A stretch of 64,000 bases of DNA, taken from contig WPDH01000256.1 in assembly GCA_019137255.1 (NCBI GenBank), positions 21,301 through 85,300 on the forward strand, in the 5' to 3' direction. Below the pieces are notes generated by a model. The model saw nothing but the letters and a program-made list of their open reading frames with translations. It made no database searches and was not told the DNA's origin. Below are positions 21,644 through 35,327 of the stretch, in pieces (within the stretch, counting starts at the first letter, position 1; each line of letters starts with the position of its first letter). This DNA is from Corinectria fuckeliana (Eukaryota; Ascomycota; Sordariomycetes; Hypocreales; Nectriaceae). Position numbers and translations under genes: made by a program.

Positions 21644-24600
21644 GCTTGCGGCCGGGCTCGGAGAGGGCTCGGAGGCGAGGGAATTCGGAGTCGGGAGGGG
21701 GCTCGCAATTGACGACCGGAAAGGGCGATGCGATCAGGGACGACCAGGTAGGCCAAGGGTCCGTGACGACGGGTGGTCTGGGAACCCGGGGAAACGTCGA
21801 AGGGTTTGTCGGAGGGAAGTGGAGGGCGGGTAGTCTCTATACCAGAGAACAGAAACACACACCAGGCCAAGAGAAAGTTAAGACCCGAGGGAGACAGCGG
21901 CGACAGTGGACAACGGCGGCGCAAGCACGTGTCTTTGAGAGGGTTCTGGGAGGGGGGGGGGAAGGAGGAAGAGGAAAGGCAGGAGAAGAGAGACGAGCGA
22001 AATGCGTCAATTGGAAACCCCGCAAGCCTGAAGGAAGTCAGAGGATCGTCGAGACGAGATGCGAAGAGAGAGCGGACGACTCACGAGGCGACGACCCAGC
22101 AAGATTTTGGCATAAATTTGCTATCGGGACCGGTGGTTGGCCCGGGGTGGATTTCGTGCTTCGTGGGGACCTTGGAGGTACCTACCCTCAGCGAGGTACA
22201 GTGGCCCTAGGGCGCTCACTCCGGGGAGGGGAGGGTCGGGGGGGGGGGCGTGGACAGTGGGACTTTGCGGCGTGTCGGCGGTCTAGCGACGAGCGAAACC
22301 CGGACCAGCGGCGGGCGGACGGACATACGTTGAACCGCTGGAGGCGCGCGAATGCCGTCCCTCTTCAGTGGACCGGAGCGTCCTTACTGTGGAGTGCTAT
22401 TTTATTTGTTTGCTCTCGTTGCTTTTGGTTAGGGCGGCGGCGTCTTTGTCCGTCCGAAAACGCCTGCTGTGTCTGTACGCAGCTACTGATACCACTACTA
22501 CGAATCCCTAAACAAATGTCGAAAATGCCCTGTAATTACGTGCGCGGTGCAGCCGTGAGGGTGGGTGCAACCAAGGGGTCGCAGCCATGTCCACGTGCGG
22601 AGGGGGGGCGTCCCTAGCTCAAGTTCTCAAGCACAGAAGCACTTACAGCAAAGAAAGAAAAATAGGCACGTACGAGGTACAAGCCCAGGTAAGAGAGAGA
22701 AAGACAAGGAGAGCGAGAGGCAGAGGCAGAGGCAGAGGCAGTCATATCCAGTTGTTCATGACGATGACGGATGTCTGAGCGGTATTTGCAAGGGCATGGC
22801 ATGGGCATACGGAGCTGCCAACGTAACCTCAGCCTGACAGGACAGACAGAACACCAAATCCCATCACGCAGACGCAACGCAAGATACAGTACACACCATC
22901 CCCCAGCTGCATCTCGGTGGATCAATGGCAGTGACACCGTCATACAGATCTTACAGCAGCCACCATCACTGGTCACACTGAACGCGAAGGGATCCCGGGA
23001 CCAAAGGGGACCGACCCGGAGACCCTACTCACCACCGGGATCATCACCGAGCCGGGTCTGGGGGCGTGGCAGAAAAGGGAGCGAACGAGACGGACCCGCC
23101 CAGCCGGGATTTCGGAGGGCCCACGGGCCACTGCTCGTCTCTCTCCAACGGCTGTGCTGTTCTCTGGAGCCAAACTGTTGTAAGTGACCTACCCGAACGA
23201 GGAAGGGCAGGATACCCGTAGACTAGGTAGACTACCTACCTGTCACGGGGTACGACCAAGGTGAGGAGGATGGGAGGTGAGTGGATTTGTCAATGTTCAT
23301 CCCCATATGCATCTATTCCTGTTGGGTAGAAACCTAGACTACTAGTACCAAGATGCCTTGTTACTTGGGAATGTACCCGACTTCTTCGGTCAGCACGGAA
23401 GAAGAGAATGGGGGAGATGACCGCTGGAAGGGATGCTAAGTAACCTGCTGACAAAAGTCACACTCCATCTCGATTCTCCTATCTTTTATCTCTATTCCTG
23501 GGCTCTGCATCTCTCTTTCTCCTCTCACAACCAGGCAAAAAACCTTGCGCGAAATAATACTCTCGAGTTTCTCCCTATCAGCTAGTAACTTGGCAGTTAC
23601 ATCACACCCCCTCCCGTCCCGGCGGGCGGCTGAGAGGGCCAAGCGCCTCGTCGCCATGCACAGTTCCGCTGGGCCGTAGCGCTGCGTACCTGCGACGGAG
23701 ATTGGCGCAAGTCGACGACAGGTATCCTTCAGGCCATTTGTTCCACGGACTGGTCGCCGAATAGAACCTACTACGTACCTAGGTACCTATGCGTAACTTA
23801 TTAGATACTACATAGTAGACTTAATTATTAATCTAGTGGTCTGGGTTGCCAGGAGGGGTAATCTGTAGCGTCAGCGGTAGCGGCCCATCCCCCAGAAACC
23901 AATTCTCCAGGTTTCCCCCCCTTCACAGGCGCACGAAGGGGCCACCGGAGGAGCGCTGGAACTGCAGAGGAGGAAGAGATGGATGCGCGGATCTAGGTAC
24001 CGCGGATGTACCATGCGCCCAGCAGCAAGCCCCGACCTGGCTCTGCCCATGACGTGCCGGTTTCCAGGTTTGGTCCTTTCCGTCTGTTCTCTGTAGGGGA
24101 TCCTAGCAATGACAGATAACGTCAACATTAACAATGCCAGACGACTGTATTGGCAATGACATGAAAGCTCGGCGCATGGAAGAGTCTGAAAAGGCTTCTC
24201 GGGGGCTTGCTACATAGTATAACTTTGGTAAATTAGTAGAGCTACTAGTAATTATCTAGTACTATTATTGCCCGCAAAGCGCTGCTGTAGGCAATAAAGG
24301 AAGAAGAGAACCCACAGCCGCAAGCAAGCCGCACACAGGTCAGTTCCCGTTCCCCCCATCCATCCATCCCCCTTCGCGCACAAGGCCGATATCCACACCC
24401 CCTCCGACCCGGCGGGCGGCAGCCTTTTCCTCCTTGGCGCCAGAAAGGCACCGGAGGGCCGGAAATTCCCGGCCTTGGGAACTAGCACCAGCTTTCGCCA
24501 CAGGGAATGGGTGAGAAAGGCTCCGGAGGGGCGACGGCGAGAAGAATGGCAAGACGGAGGAGAAGAATGAACCTCTGTTTTGCACCAGAAGAGCACACCC

Positions 24601-26083
24601 GTTCTCACGAACGTTAGTTAATAGGGGGGCTTCGCGAGGACGCAGCGTCGGCGAAAGCGCGGGATGGAGATGGCAAAGCAGGCCTGGCGTTGGGCGTTGC
24701 AGCGCAGTGGGGAAAGTCGGGGAGGGTAGGGTGTAGGGATTCTCGATAGGTTCTAGATCTCGGGGCGCGGCGGAGGCATGGAAATGGAGATGGAGATGGA
24801 GATGAGAGCTTTTAGTTTCTTCAGCATGGACCATTGTGACTGCGGCGGCTAGATGCACCTACGGACCGAGATGCAAGCTGCTGCAAGGTCAATTGATCAC
24901 TCTCATTGGAGCTTAGCAATTGAGCTTCCAGCTTTAGTATTACAAGCTCTTTAAGAAATGCAATATAGCCCACTGGAGATGGGTCGGGATTAGATATCAT
25001 ACATGTCCAGAACCTGGCCTCTCCTCCCAGTATCGAAAAGAAAGCCGCCGTCCTAGGGTTGATCCTAGTGTGTTCTGTTCTGTTGATGGTGGTTAGCTTC
25101 CGCTGCCGCCCGTCCGTCCTACATCATCGACTGATGATTTGATTCGATCGATTAATCTCATATATGCCCGCCCTTTCCGGAACACCCAAAACCGAGACCA
25201 AACCATACCCCGGTCCTCACCCCCACGGTCGATGTCCCTGATCCGCGGTCCATTCATCCATCCATCTCCCGGGCTGCGATGCGTCACCCATCTCGACTGT
25301 CCCTGCACCGACTGCACGGGAAGGTTGTTGTTGTTGTTGTTGTTGTCGTCGTGGATGCGCGTGCGCGTGCGTGTGAGAGAAACGGTGGTATTTGTAATTG
25401 CGATTCCGCAACGCCGAATTCCGAGCGCAACACGATGAAGCCAGCCACAAGAGGCAAAAGTCATATCGCAGGAAAAAAGAAAACCCCCTTCGCAGTCGTG
25501 ATTCTCATAATGGTCATTCAGAGTCGTAATGCAGGCCCCCTTCTTCCCATGGCAGGTAGGTTGGACTGGCCGAAGAGGAAGAGGTCCCGTAGTTGATGTC
25601 TTGTTGCTTTTTCTCCTTCCATGTTCCGAGCTAAGTCGAGTCCAATCCACCCGCAAGTGATTATTAAAAAGTCGTGATCAAACAGAAACGCCCTCAAGCG
25701 AGGACTAAGGTAAAAAGCCGAAAGCCTCATAGGCGGGGGAGCCTCAAAGGCCAAGACGCAGCAAAGGGCAACGGGACTGGGTAGCTCGGCCTCGTCGGCT
25801 TCGTTTCCCGGGCCGGTGTTGAGGCGAGGTGAACCAAACACGTCCCCGGGCCGGTGTCGATATAGGTATAGGTAGTCATGAAACCCCACGGTCCCACGGT
25901 GACGGTGAGCGCCGATGGGGCCGAGACGACATCGGCGGCGGAACAGACAAAAATCCAACTTAGACAGAGATTATACAGTGGTGATAAGCGCATGCAGGCG
26001 CCACGCAGGTCGTCTCTGCAAATCAAACACGCACGTCGCCGTTGCCAACCGCAACGCGCCGGCTTCCCTTGACTCGGTCTTGC
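21644..26083. other. 4.4-kb intergenic region
   Basis: It lies between the start of the carrier (-) and the 3' end of the cyclin (-). A 323-codon plus-strand frame (21646-22617) is Arg/Gly-rich, overlaps the carrier 5' leader and looks fortuitous. Simple repeats are GGCAGA near 22,717-22,741, GGAGAT near 24,783-24,803 and GTT at 25,324-25,346. Short TACCTAGGTA-like palindromic runs occur near 23,215-23,240 and 23,770-23,790. No RNA gene was found. Confidence 0.5.
25324..25346. repeat. (GTT)n microsatellite
   Basis: About eight GTT units are seen directly in intergenic DNA, followed by GTC units. Confidence 0.9.
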
Positions 26084-28252
26084 TCAACCCTCAATGGGCA
26101 CCAGCTGCCCGTGCGAAGCGTATTGCACCTCGGCGCTGTTCTCGCGATACGGGTCCTGCAACAACAAGCGTCGGACCGGCGACGACTGGTGAGGCAGCAT
26201 GAAACCCGCGTCCAGTGCGCTCTGCACGAGCAACGACGCCTCCTTAAATCGTCGTTCTGCATACTTCTCAAACACCGCCGCATGGTGGAGATGGGGACGG
26301 TCGCAGCACTCGATCATCATGGTCACGAGCGATCTCAGCTGGCTCCACGAGTATCCGGAATAGTGCACGTGCGCTTGGCTCTGTTGTCGCGTTAGTCAAA
26401 GAAGCTGCACAACATCCGTCCAAAGGTTCAACGTACCCAGTCGCCCTTGTTCAGAATCAGTCGCGACAAGCAGTGCGCGCCTGCAGCCAGGAAGCTGGGC
26501 GGCGAGGCCACGAACCGCTCATCCATGATGGTGAGTTCGAGAAAGTATTTGGCGAGCGTGCGCGTCTCGAGGTCGTAGTCGTCTGCTTTGCTCACACGTC
26601 GCAGGAAACTCATCGGGCCGGGCCAGCCTAGCTCGAAGCAGAGCATGCTGAGCATGAACCGCTCTGCCTTGAGTATCTCGTCCGCCGTGTAACCGTTGTC
26701 GACCATGTATACAATCTCCTGGAGAGAAGGGCAGTTAATCTCTTCATACTTCGAAGCGACCAGAATCGCGGTCGCGCCGACCAATTGAAGCTTGCCGATC
26801 GACACAACTTTGGACGATAGAAATCGGTCGATATAGTTGACTGTCAAGAACAGCGTCTCGGGTAGCAGTCCGAACCGGTTGTGTACCTGAACCAACCAGT
26901 CCATCAGCACCGATCGCATTGACCACTGGATCTCCGTCTGCTGCTCCATGTAGTGTGCATTGGGGAGCATCTTGATCTGTGCATCTGTTAGTTTTATAGC
27001 TCACTTGCAACGCAGTCGGGTCACGTACCTCGAGCTCCCGCATGTACTCGAAAATCTCGTCTCCATACTCGGCAACCATGCTTACGTCCCAGAGTTCCTC
27101 CTCGATATCGTCCTGGGTGCGCGTTCGCTCAACTTCCAGCTTAGCTTCTTCGAGCTCACGTTGCACGCGTGCAGTAACACGGGGAAGGACCACAGTAGTA
27201 GCACCAACAGTAGTAAGATCACGAGAGCGGGACGAGTGCGCAGTCGTGTACGCCTGATCCTGGTCGTCAAAATCTTCGTCATCTTCCTCGTCCCAGCACT
27301 CCTCAGACTCCGACATGGCAGGGAGCACAACCCCATGGTGGTAGGAGACGACAGCTTCCTCCTCGGCAATCTCGGGGAGCTTTGCAGGAAGTTCAACGTA
27401 GTCTTCCTCCTGTCTCACGTCGCGATAAGCTTCCTGTTCGGCGGGAAGATATAGAGAGTCGAGGTAGGCAGCGTGAGTGTGTGCGTAATTAACCTCCTGC
27501 AAAACGATGGCGGCGGCCTCGGCGTCTTCACTTGACTCCTCGATGGGATCTTGCCTGGCGACGACTGTCTCCAGTTGCTTGCTCTGGGTCCGCCGGAGTG
27601 TTGGGTGCTGTTGCTTCAACTGAGGTTGGCTTTTGTGATGACGAGGTTGAAGGGTCCGCGCGTCATTTGCTGTAGGAGCAGCGTTCGAGGTCTTGATCTG
27701 AACGTCCTTTTTGACAAAGGTAGGACGGTTCTCCTGAGAGTCTATGTGAATGGCCTTCTTGCTCGGCTCTAAAGCCTTAGTCTCCAGGCCACCCTTGGAG
27801 TTGGCCGCGAAGCCGCCCAAAGATCTCTGTGCCGGGCGGTTGAAGGCATCCTTTGTGTACACAACAACATTCTCCTTGTTAACTGGGGGAGGCGCGAGGC
27901 CAGTGCTTGAAGCGTTCGATGCATGAACCTTAAGCACCTTGCCGTCGTCGCGGCTGTGCCCGACTTGCTTGCTGACGTTAGTCACATCCCCAAAGGCAGC
28001 TCGCTTGGCGGGGCCGCGAAAGCCGGTGTTGGCGTTGCTGGCCATCGTCGACAGATTTCCCATAGACTTGTGTCGTTGATGAAGCTGGGGAGCGTTCTCG
28101 GCGCCACGCGGTCGGAAGGGCTGTGGTGGGAGATATATCAGTATCAACTCACATGAACACCTTGAGGAGTTCAAGGGAGAGTGTTTGTGGCTACCAAGGA
28201 TGGACAAAGAAAACGCGCCAAGAGGCAAAAGTCAACATACCCGTGCGTCCAT
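26084..28252 (-). CDS. G2/mitotic B-type cyclin
   Basis: Four exons: 28241-28252 (12 bp, MDAR), 27029-28120, 26437-26976 and 26084-26380, with introns of 120, 52 and 56 bp, all phase 0; 646 residues. It activates the Cdc2/NimX-type CDK for mitosis, acting in nucleus and spindle. The N-terminus has a destruction-box-like RAAFGDVTN (RxxF in place of RxxL). A long acidic, low-complexity linker follows. The cyclin core begins at MLPNAHYMEQQTEIQWSMRS and has the cyclin signature MDWLVQVHNRFGLLPETLFL, then ASKYEEINCPS; the second fold includes YSGYSWSQLRSL. It is longer than Aspergillus NimE-type cyclins (about 480) because of the linker. If the micro-exon is wrong, translation could start at an internal ATG (MGNLST). 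Confidence 0.92.
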
Positions 28253-31200
28253 CGTGAAAAAAGGCTGCTGTTAGTTTGTATGGCGCTGGATGAAGTTGAT
28301 AACACGCGATTGGGATTCGAGGTGCCAGTGTCGGGACAAAACACGGTCGTGGGTGGTGGTGTTGGCGCGTCGCAATGTCATGTACAGTTGCTTTGTGTAC
28401 ACGCAAGTCTCTCTTATCAGCTGCTGGGATACAAGACGAGCGAGACGCGATGATCTCGAACCGGCTCAGAGGAGCTGACGAGGAGAGACTGGTGCTGTTT
28501 TTTTGCTTTTCGGCTGTCTTCGTGTGATGTGATGGTGAAAACGGTCGTGTTCAGAGAGGAGAGTAGCCTGGGAGATTCGATGGCGCTGGCGGGAAAGGGG
28601 CGTTATTTCGGCTGGGGGCTTGGACCAGGAACCACGGCCAGGGATGGGATGAGACGAAGCCCAGTGCGATGCCGGTGTCTAGACGGGACAATCGTGACCC
28701 TGCCACGAAAACAAGTTGAAGATGCTTTGGGTGGATGATGAGAGGGTGAAGGGGTAAGGGAGAAGGGGAAAATGAAGACGAGTCGGGGTGCGAAGGAAAG
28801 AAAATAAAGAAAGAAACACAGGAGGTTCCGTCGTCAATGTTGCCTTGGCTGGAGCGTCGGCGTAGCCGTGCAACGGGCAACGAGCAACGGGCGAGGCAAC
28901 GGCTGGTGGCAGTCCAGGGCAGTTCAGGGCAGTTCAGGGTCGCTGTGGCCCGCGCTGTGGGCTGTGGCTTGATGGGGGGGGCCTGTCACTTGGGGGGAAC
29001 TTGGGTGCGTCCACTTTTTCCCGCCAAGATGGGAGATTGTTTGTTTGTTTATGCAGCAGCCCTCGACACAGATTAGGCGCCTTAGCGCAGGGAGAAGCGC
29101 CTCCATGCTGCAGGTATGCAGCGCACGGGCCATATGCTGGTGGGTGCGACCGTCTCTGCTCGTCGTCCCGGGGATGACGGCTGATGACGGTCTTTGTGCG
29201 GGTATGGCTACGCCAAGCCCAGATTGGAATCTGCTAGTCCTTTTCAGGACATTGACGATGGGTGTCGCGTCTCACCACGACTTGATTTTCAGCATCGAAT
29301 GTCCTTCACGGCCTGTTCAGAGGCCTAGAAACAGCTGCCTACTCGTAGAATAGTGTGTGTTGATACCTTGGTTTACATGCAGCCTATATGCCACCCTTTT
29401 AACCTTCATGCGCCGCGCAATGCACTGTTCATGCATCATCCCGACAACCTTCCCCATCCGCGTCGAAGCAACCCACGAGTGCTCACGAACTAGCCGCGGT
29501 CTCACGTGACCGTCCCCTCACAGGAAGCAGCGCCTCCTCGCTCGCTCATGAGAAAGCTTAGAAGATGAATATCTTGCCGAGACTTGGTCCCAGGCAAACG
29601 ATGAAAGGAACTTGAATGACCTGCTGACATCTGACACCACCGAGATCCTGAAACCTCTTCGCACCGAACGGCTGATCGTGGCCCGATCCGGAGAACACTG
29701 TCACCACACGCGCCCGTCCCTTGCCCACCAAACTGAGGCCGAGGCCAAATCGGGACCGGTGGTTTCATCTCACCACCACTGTACGTTCAACGAGAGGAAC
29801 TCGTCGGCCAGCAATGGCTCGCTACAAGGAAACTAGCAAACCGGTATTTTAGCGACGCTTTCCAAGACGGGGAGATGGATAAACTGATCTGGGGCTGCGT
29901 CCATCAGGGCCCCATCCACCCGTTCGTGGTGGATGGTATCGCCCCTCCTCAACCCGCCACGCAAGCTGCACTAAGCCAAGTCTGAGCCACCATTTTGGGC
30001 TTCGCAGCTGGGCCACGGTGCTACGCCGTCGGAGTCATCCAATGAGTCGTGCTATCCGGGCTGTATCATATATCTATTCGGGTTGTAAACCCACAGCTCT
30101 TGCCATGTCATTCGCTTTGACACAGTCCCAATACCCTGATGCCCTCTTGTCCTGATGCCCAACTGCTCTGTCATTGTTAGTAGCGAGACTATCCACGGAA
30201 AGAAGATCAGATACAGGCCCGGATAGCACGACTCCATCCAATTTTAACCGGATAAGGTAGGTATATTACTTTCATGCCACGCTGCAGTACCTGCAATGTC
30301 GCAGGTTCCCATTCAGGGCTGCCGTAGGGTATGCGCACAACTCCAAGATCTATGCAAGTTGGGGAACGAACCATCGAGAAAACTGTTTTTCGCATCACGC
30401 ATCACGCAGCTCGGTCCGGTCCAACCCACTGCTACCAAAGTGGGAAAGCCCTAGGCCTACTAGCGCAGGCAATATAACCTCGCAGGTTGTGTGCGCAAAT
30501 GGCTAGGAACTGAACGTGATATGCGACTGTCTCATACGGTCCGGCGCATCCCCAACAGGTTGTGTCAAGATCCCTTGATAATAAAATACGCACCGCGTCG
30601 CTGCCTCAACCTTGGAACTCTCTTCGCCTCGCCTTTGCGACTCTGCTGCGCCCTAGTACATGTCCTCAAGCTGTTCAACAGGGTCGTCTCCCAAGGCCGA
30701 CCGTGGTGATCGCTCCAACCCATGTGTGGACCATGTAAGCTTTCACGTCAACAAATCTCGCTGAGTTGCGACGGATTGCGCGGGAACCAGCGGGTGCCGA
30801 TTGCTGTGGATTCGTTAGGCGCATCCGACTCAATCTAGCGACCGCCACCATGCCAGACATGCCCACGGCCAACGGAAGTAGGCCCTGGACGAGATATGAG
30901 GCAATAGAGCGCAATCTCGCAACTTTCCCAGGCGCAATCAGCCACTCGACACGGTAAACAGCACTGACAAGAAGTCGTTATTCGTACTATGTAACTACGG
31001 AAAGCCATGATGGCCTGTCTCGAAGGCCTTGCGTTTCTACACTAACTAACAACTAAATAAGTTAAGCTGGCGGCACAGGGACACACACCGTAACTTGACT
31101 GCGCCAGGCATGCCATTGGAAGACGGCAGCGCAACCCAGATGGCATTACTGGGGCCAGCTGACCAGGGTCCAGCGCAAATCATGAGTCGTCTGAACTTGT

Positions 31201-34200
31201 GTGAACTGGTCTTCAACGGCCAGAGCAGGACACGCAGACGCAGACGCAGACGCACGCGGAAAAGGCTGAGGAGATGAAGCGACTCCCGAGCAGCTCGGGC
31301 TGGGCTGGGCTGGGATGGGCGCTGATTCGACAACGCGGGCCTTGCCGTCGCATTTTTTGTTGTTGACCCTTTTTGCGCCAGCGCATCCAACATGGAACGA
31401 AGCGGGGGCGGCGGTGACAGCGCGCAAGCGTCATGCCGATGGGCGCATCGCATCCCGTGGGCAACATCCCACGGGCGCATCTCTTTGGACGGCGCAATTC
31501 CCTTTGGACAGCGCAAAAGCACCACGGTGTCGATGTGGCCATGGGCCCCTCGCCCCGCCTGTACAAATCGCTTGAGGCCCGGTCGCAAGCCCGATCCCCT
31601 AGATCCCACCCCCCCAAAAAATAGGTCAAGGTGGCGAGCTGCGACTCTACCGATAGTGATACACAGCAATGTCTATCCGGTGCTTCCAGGGTCAATGCAG
31701 GGATATGGCGACTAAATGGAGGCCTGGGGAAAGCGATGAGCATAACAAAGAAGAAAACACATGAGTAAGTTGCTTCAAACTAACTACCCAGGTAGGTAAT
31801 CTACGTTATCCCAACCGATGGTCCCCAAAGACCGGCCAAGCAAGCAAGCCATTCATCCCCTCCCTTGGACGATCACGGCGCCGCGGTGCGCGCAACTCCG
31901 AACTCACGCTGAAACATGACGAGGCCTAGCCATGTGGCCAAGCTCCATTCCCCCATTTCTCTGTCGTGATAACCAGCAGCCAGTCAGTCGAGCAAAACAA
32001 CACGCAGTTAAGCTGAGTGCCCGGATAGATCAAAGTGAAACGAGCGCGGCCTTGGAGGAATAAGGAGGACCCAGGTTCAGGCGCCCAAACGCCGGGGCAA
32101 GCTTACGAGTTGGGGCGGCGCAAAGATGTCAGGACGTCTGTTTTGCTGTCTGGCATCGGCATCTCCTCTTTGCCCCTCTTGGATGTTACCTTCTCTCGAG
32201 GTCATGCGCATCATGATTCGGCAGTGTTCCACTTGTCTCGGTCAAGCCTGATGGCATTGTGGAATTCACGGTCACGAGAGCGTAGCAGAGACAAGACGAC
32301 AAGAAGACAAAGAAGGCGCATCATGGATATGTCGCCCATCCGTCCATCCGCTCATCCCATCTAGCTCAGCCACTCAGACGTCCCAATCTACGAACAAAGA
32401 ATGCGTACGAATTACCTCCCAATTCAGGCCTATTATCATTCCCTCTACTTAGATCGCATCACATCCTGGTTCCCCTCGAGGTCCAACATCAGGAAGCGGG
32501 CGTCTCCAAGGCCGGCTGGGCTGACCACGGCCTTTGCACCATTGGCCGTCGGTCACCGGCTGTCGTCAACACGGCAAGGAAGTGCAGAGCCACGCACCAG
32601 CGAGAAGAGGCTGGCCGGGCAGTTTCTTTGTCCATAGTATCGCGCCTCTCAGGCCTATTGCCACCGTGCTCGGGCCTCCTTCTGTTCATCGAGGCTGGAG
32701 GCGAGCAGCTGACAGCCATTGGAATCAGAAGCCGCCGGGTTTCACAATCTCTTCTCTCGAATTCCCCAAGTCGCATAGGCCGAGTCCAACGGCAGCGCCA
32801 GAGCTCTCCAGACCCAGACCCAGGTTGCGATTGTGCGCCCAGAGAGTTCCCGGAGGTTACCCAGCCTGGCTGGCCTGTTGCCAAGGTTCTCGCATATCAT
32901 TGGTGTGCGTGTACTTGTTGTTTGTACTTGTGTGTGTGCGGTGTGTGTGTGGGCGAAAGAAGTGCGTGTGGATGTGGGATGTGCGCGTGGATGTGTCAGG
33001 ACCCGGAACAAGATGTTGTAGCGGCGCATGCAGGCTACTGATCTAGGTGCGTATCGCAGCCGTGCCTGCAAGTGTAGTACGTGCTTGTTTCTGCTATTGC
33101 TGCTGCTGTTGCCGTTGCCCTTGTGCGTGTGCCATTCGTAGTCGCTTGAACTAATAACGGAACCACACTCGATCTATTGTTTATGATATCTACTCCACCA
33201 CGCACTGCACTGCACTGGCATCGATGGAGTCAGAGAGAGACGGTCGACATGCAACGGTCTCGACGGCTTCGAGCCTTTGGGCGCAGGACGACGAACGAGA
33301 GGAGAGTGTCCACGCTTTCGAGGGGCTGGGGCCGGCCATTGTTGGCCGGCGCCTAGCTGAACTAGGGTCTTGGGTCTTTAGGGAAGCGGACCAGATGTCG
33401 CTAGCAAATGGATCGCAGGTGGTCACTTGTTGGACTGGCGGAACGTCAATGGATGATGGATGGCCTGGCAGGATCCATTGATGAGTAGGTAGGTAGGTAG
33501 GTAGGTAGCTGGAGGCTGGAGCCGAGCCCTTGTTGTTTATCGGTTGTGTTAGTTGGGGGCGGGTTAGTTCGTTGTTTGAAGAGAGAGAGAGGGGGCGCTG
33601 ATACGGCGTAAAGCTGGGGCTTCCGATGTCTATGTGTCGGACTCTCCGTTGGAACCGACAATGGCTCTCTGATCCCTTCCGGTGCCTCTGCATCTGTTAT
33701 CTTTTCTTTGTGTGACGGATGATGGAAGAATAGACTAGATGGGTAAACGAAGCCAGTTTCAAGGTGTTGCACCCACCACCATGTCATGATCTGGGGCCTA
33801 TCATCACCGTGCAAAATACGTACGTATCATAATGCGCTGCTGCTGCTGCCGGGGATCGACAATTGACTACCGGTCCCTGGCCCAGCATTTGCCCCCTCTT
33901 GACCGCCCGCCCAGATTCAAGCCTGTGACGAGCGTGGTCCTCCGTTCTGGCTGGGTTTGATGGATGGATGGCTGGCGCACCGCACCACACAACTCTCGCA
34001 CCTGCACCGAGAGAGAGGGGGGACCGACCGAAAGCCAGAATGCGCCCGGAAAGGACCAGCGACCCAGAGTAGGGTTGGATGGGCGGTATTCGCACACAAC
34101 GCTCCGGACGGGTTTTGCCTGTATGATAGTATACACAAGAACCTTTATACGAGAGCTCACGATGGAGAGGTTGTTCGAGCAAGTCCAGCCAGACCGATCA

Positions 34201-35327
34201 TTTAGGTTCTGTCCGAGTCACAGAACATATCCAGTCCTGTGGGCAGGGATCCCAGCAGCAATGGATCCATCCCTGGTGTGTTCCAAGTCAGGCGCCTTGC
34301 CCCCCAGCCCACTGAACGGACGCCCGGTATTAAATGGACGTCCACTGTGGCCTCCGCTGGAACCTGCCGCGGTCCGGCGCCCATCGTCCTGTAGCGATAG
34401 TGCTTCTAGCACTGTGGCCGCTCGCCCTCAGGGGCCTCCCCAGGCCGCAGTGGTGAGGTAGCCCTGCCCCAGGGCAATTTGAGACGGTCCAGGTGTATCT
34501 AATGAGGGCCAGCCCAGTCCAAGTCTGGTCGGTGTTAGTGAGCCCAGTTCGGCAGCGACAAAATCGTTCAACCTCTGGCCTGGCTCCTCTTTTCCTCGTT
34601 CACACCTCTCTGTTCAGCATCCTGGCCGCCGCCACCTCCTCAACCCAACTCTCGTCGTCTCTGGTGAGTCCCATCGACTGCAACATGATGCGCGATCCGT
34701 CCCAAGCCCCAATCCTGCCTCTCCAGATGTCCCCTTTCCATCCCGAGCCCTAGAACCCTCGTCCCCGTCCCGAGTCCTCAGGTCCAAAGCCAGAGCCAGA
34801 GGCAGCGCCAGCGCCAGTCCGCCCCCAGCGCTGCACTCTCCCCCGTCCTCCCCGTTTGGATCACAACTCATCGCCGTTCTGGCTATTCGTCTTCTCTTGT
34901 ACGCTCTCGCAGTTGCTAATCCGCCTCGAGTCCGTCGATAGTTCCTCCGCTCGCCGCCGCTCTCTCCCCATCCGTCCGCCCTCCCCGTTGTCGTCACCCG
35001 CTGCGCAGACGCACAACCAGCCAGCCCTGAGAATACCACGACTACTTGGGCGCTTACCGCCAACACCTCGGATGGTGATACCGCTATTCGAATCCCTTTG
35101 ATAGCCCGGCTTCGTCTACAGACCTCCGTATCGCTTCTATCCTCTGGCCCCCGGCCGCGGATTAGATTGTCGACAGTCCTGTTGAGTGACACTGCCGCCC
35201 AGGATCCGGCTCGGTGTGCCCCAGCCAAAGGCCGCACCCGCCGTCTCCCAACCATCCCCTACCTCTTTCTCTCCATCCATCTCGCCAACTTCCATCGCAA
35301 CACACAGCAAGTCCTTCTCCCGGCACA
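28253..35327. other. 7.1-kb gene-free divergent interval
   Basis: It lies between the divergent cyclin (-) and Zn2Cys6 regulator (+), the longest gap in the window. I examined frames on both strands (for example 31046-31669 -, 32534-33046 +, 34614-35255 -); none shows a known motif or convincing composition. It holds simple repeats: CGCAGA at about 31,226-31,250, GT-rich DNA at 32,900-33,000 and TAGG at 33,486-33,508. CT-rich tracts at 34,560-35,330 look like a long 5' leader of the downstream gene; a GTGAGT at 34,664 could be a leader-intron donor, but I cannot assign its acceptor. Confidence 0.45.
33486..33508. repeat. (TAGG)n microsatellite
   Basis: Five to six TAGG units are seen directly in intergenic DNA. 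Confidence 0.9.

Noticed and set aside
21646..22617. 323-codon plus-strand frame antisense to the carrier leader
   Set aside because: Composition is dominated by Arg, Gly and Glu from G-rich DNA, it overlaps the carrier start region and shows no domain.
31046..31743. Overlapping frames of 176-207 codons on the minus strand
   Set aside because: They run through a CGCAGA microsatellite and other simple DNA and carry no family motif.
33481..33508. Tandem TAGG and other short repeats considered as CRISPR-like or telomere-like arrays
   Set aside because: Units are 4 bp with no spacers; they are simple microsatellites, and TTAGGG units are absent.
34614..35255. 213-codon minus-strand frame before the Zn2Cys6 gene
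   Set aside because: Antisense to a CT-rich leader; Arg/Gly/Ala-rich composition, no motif.
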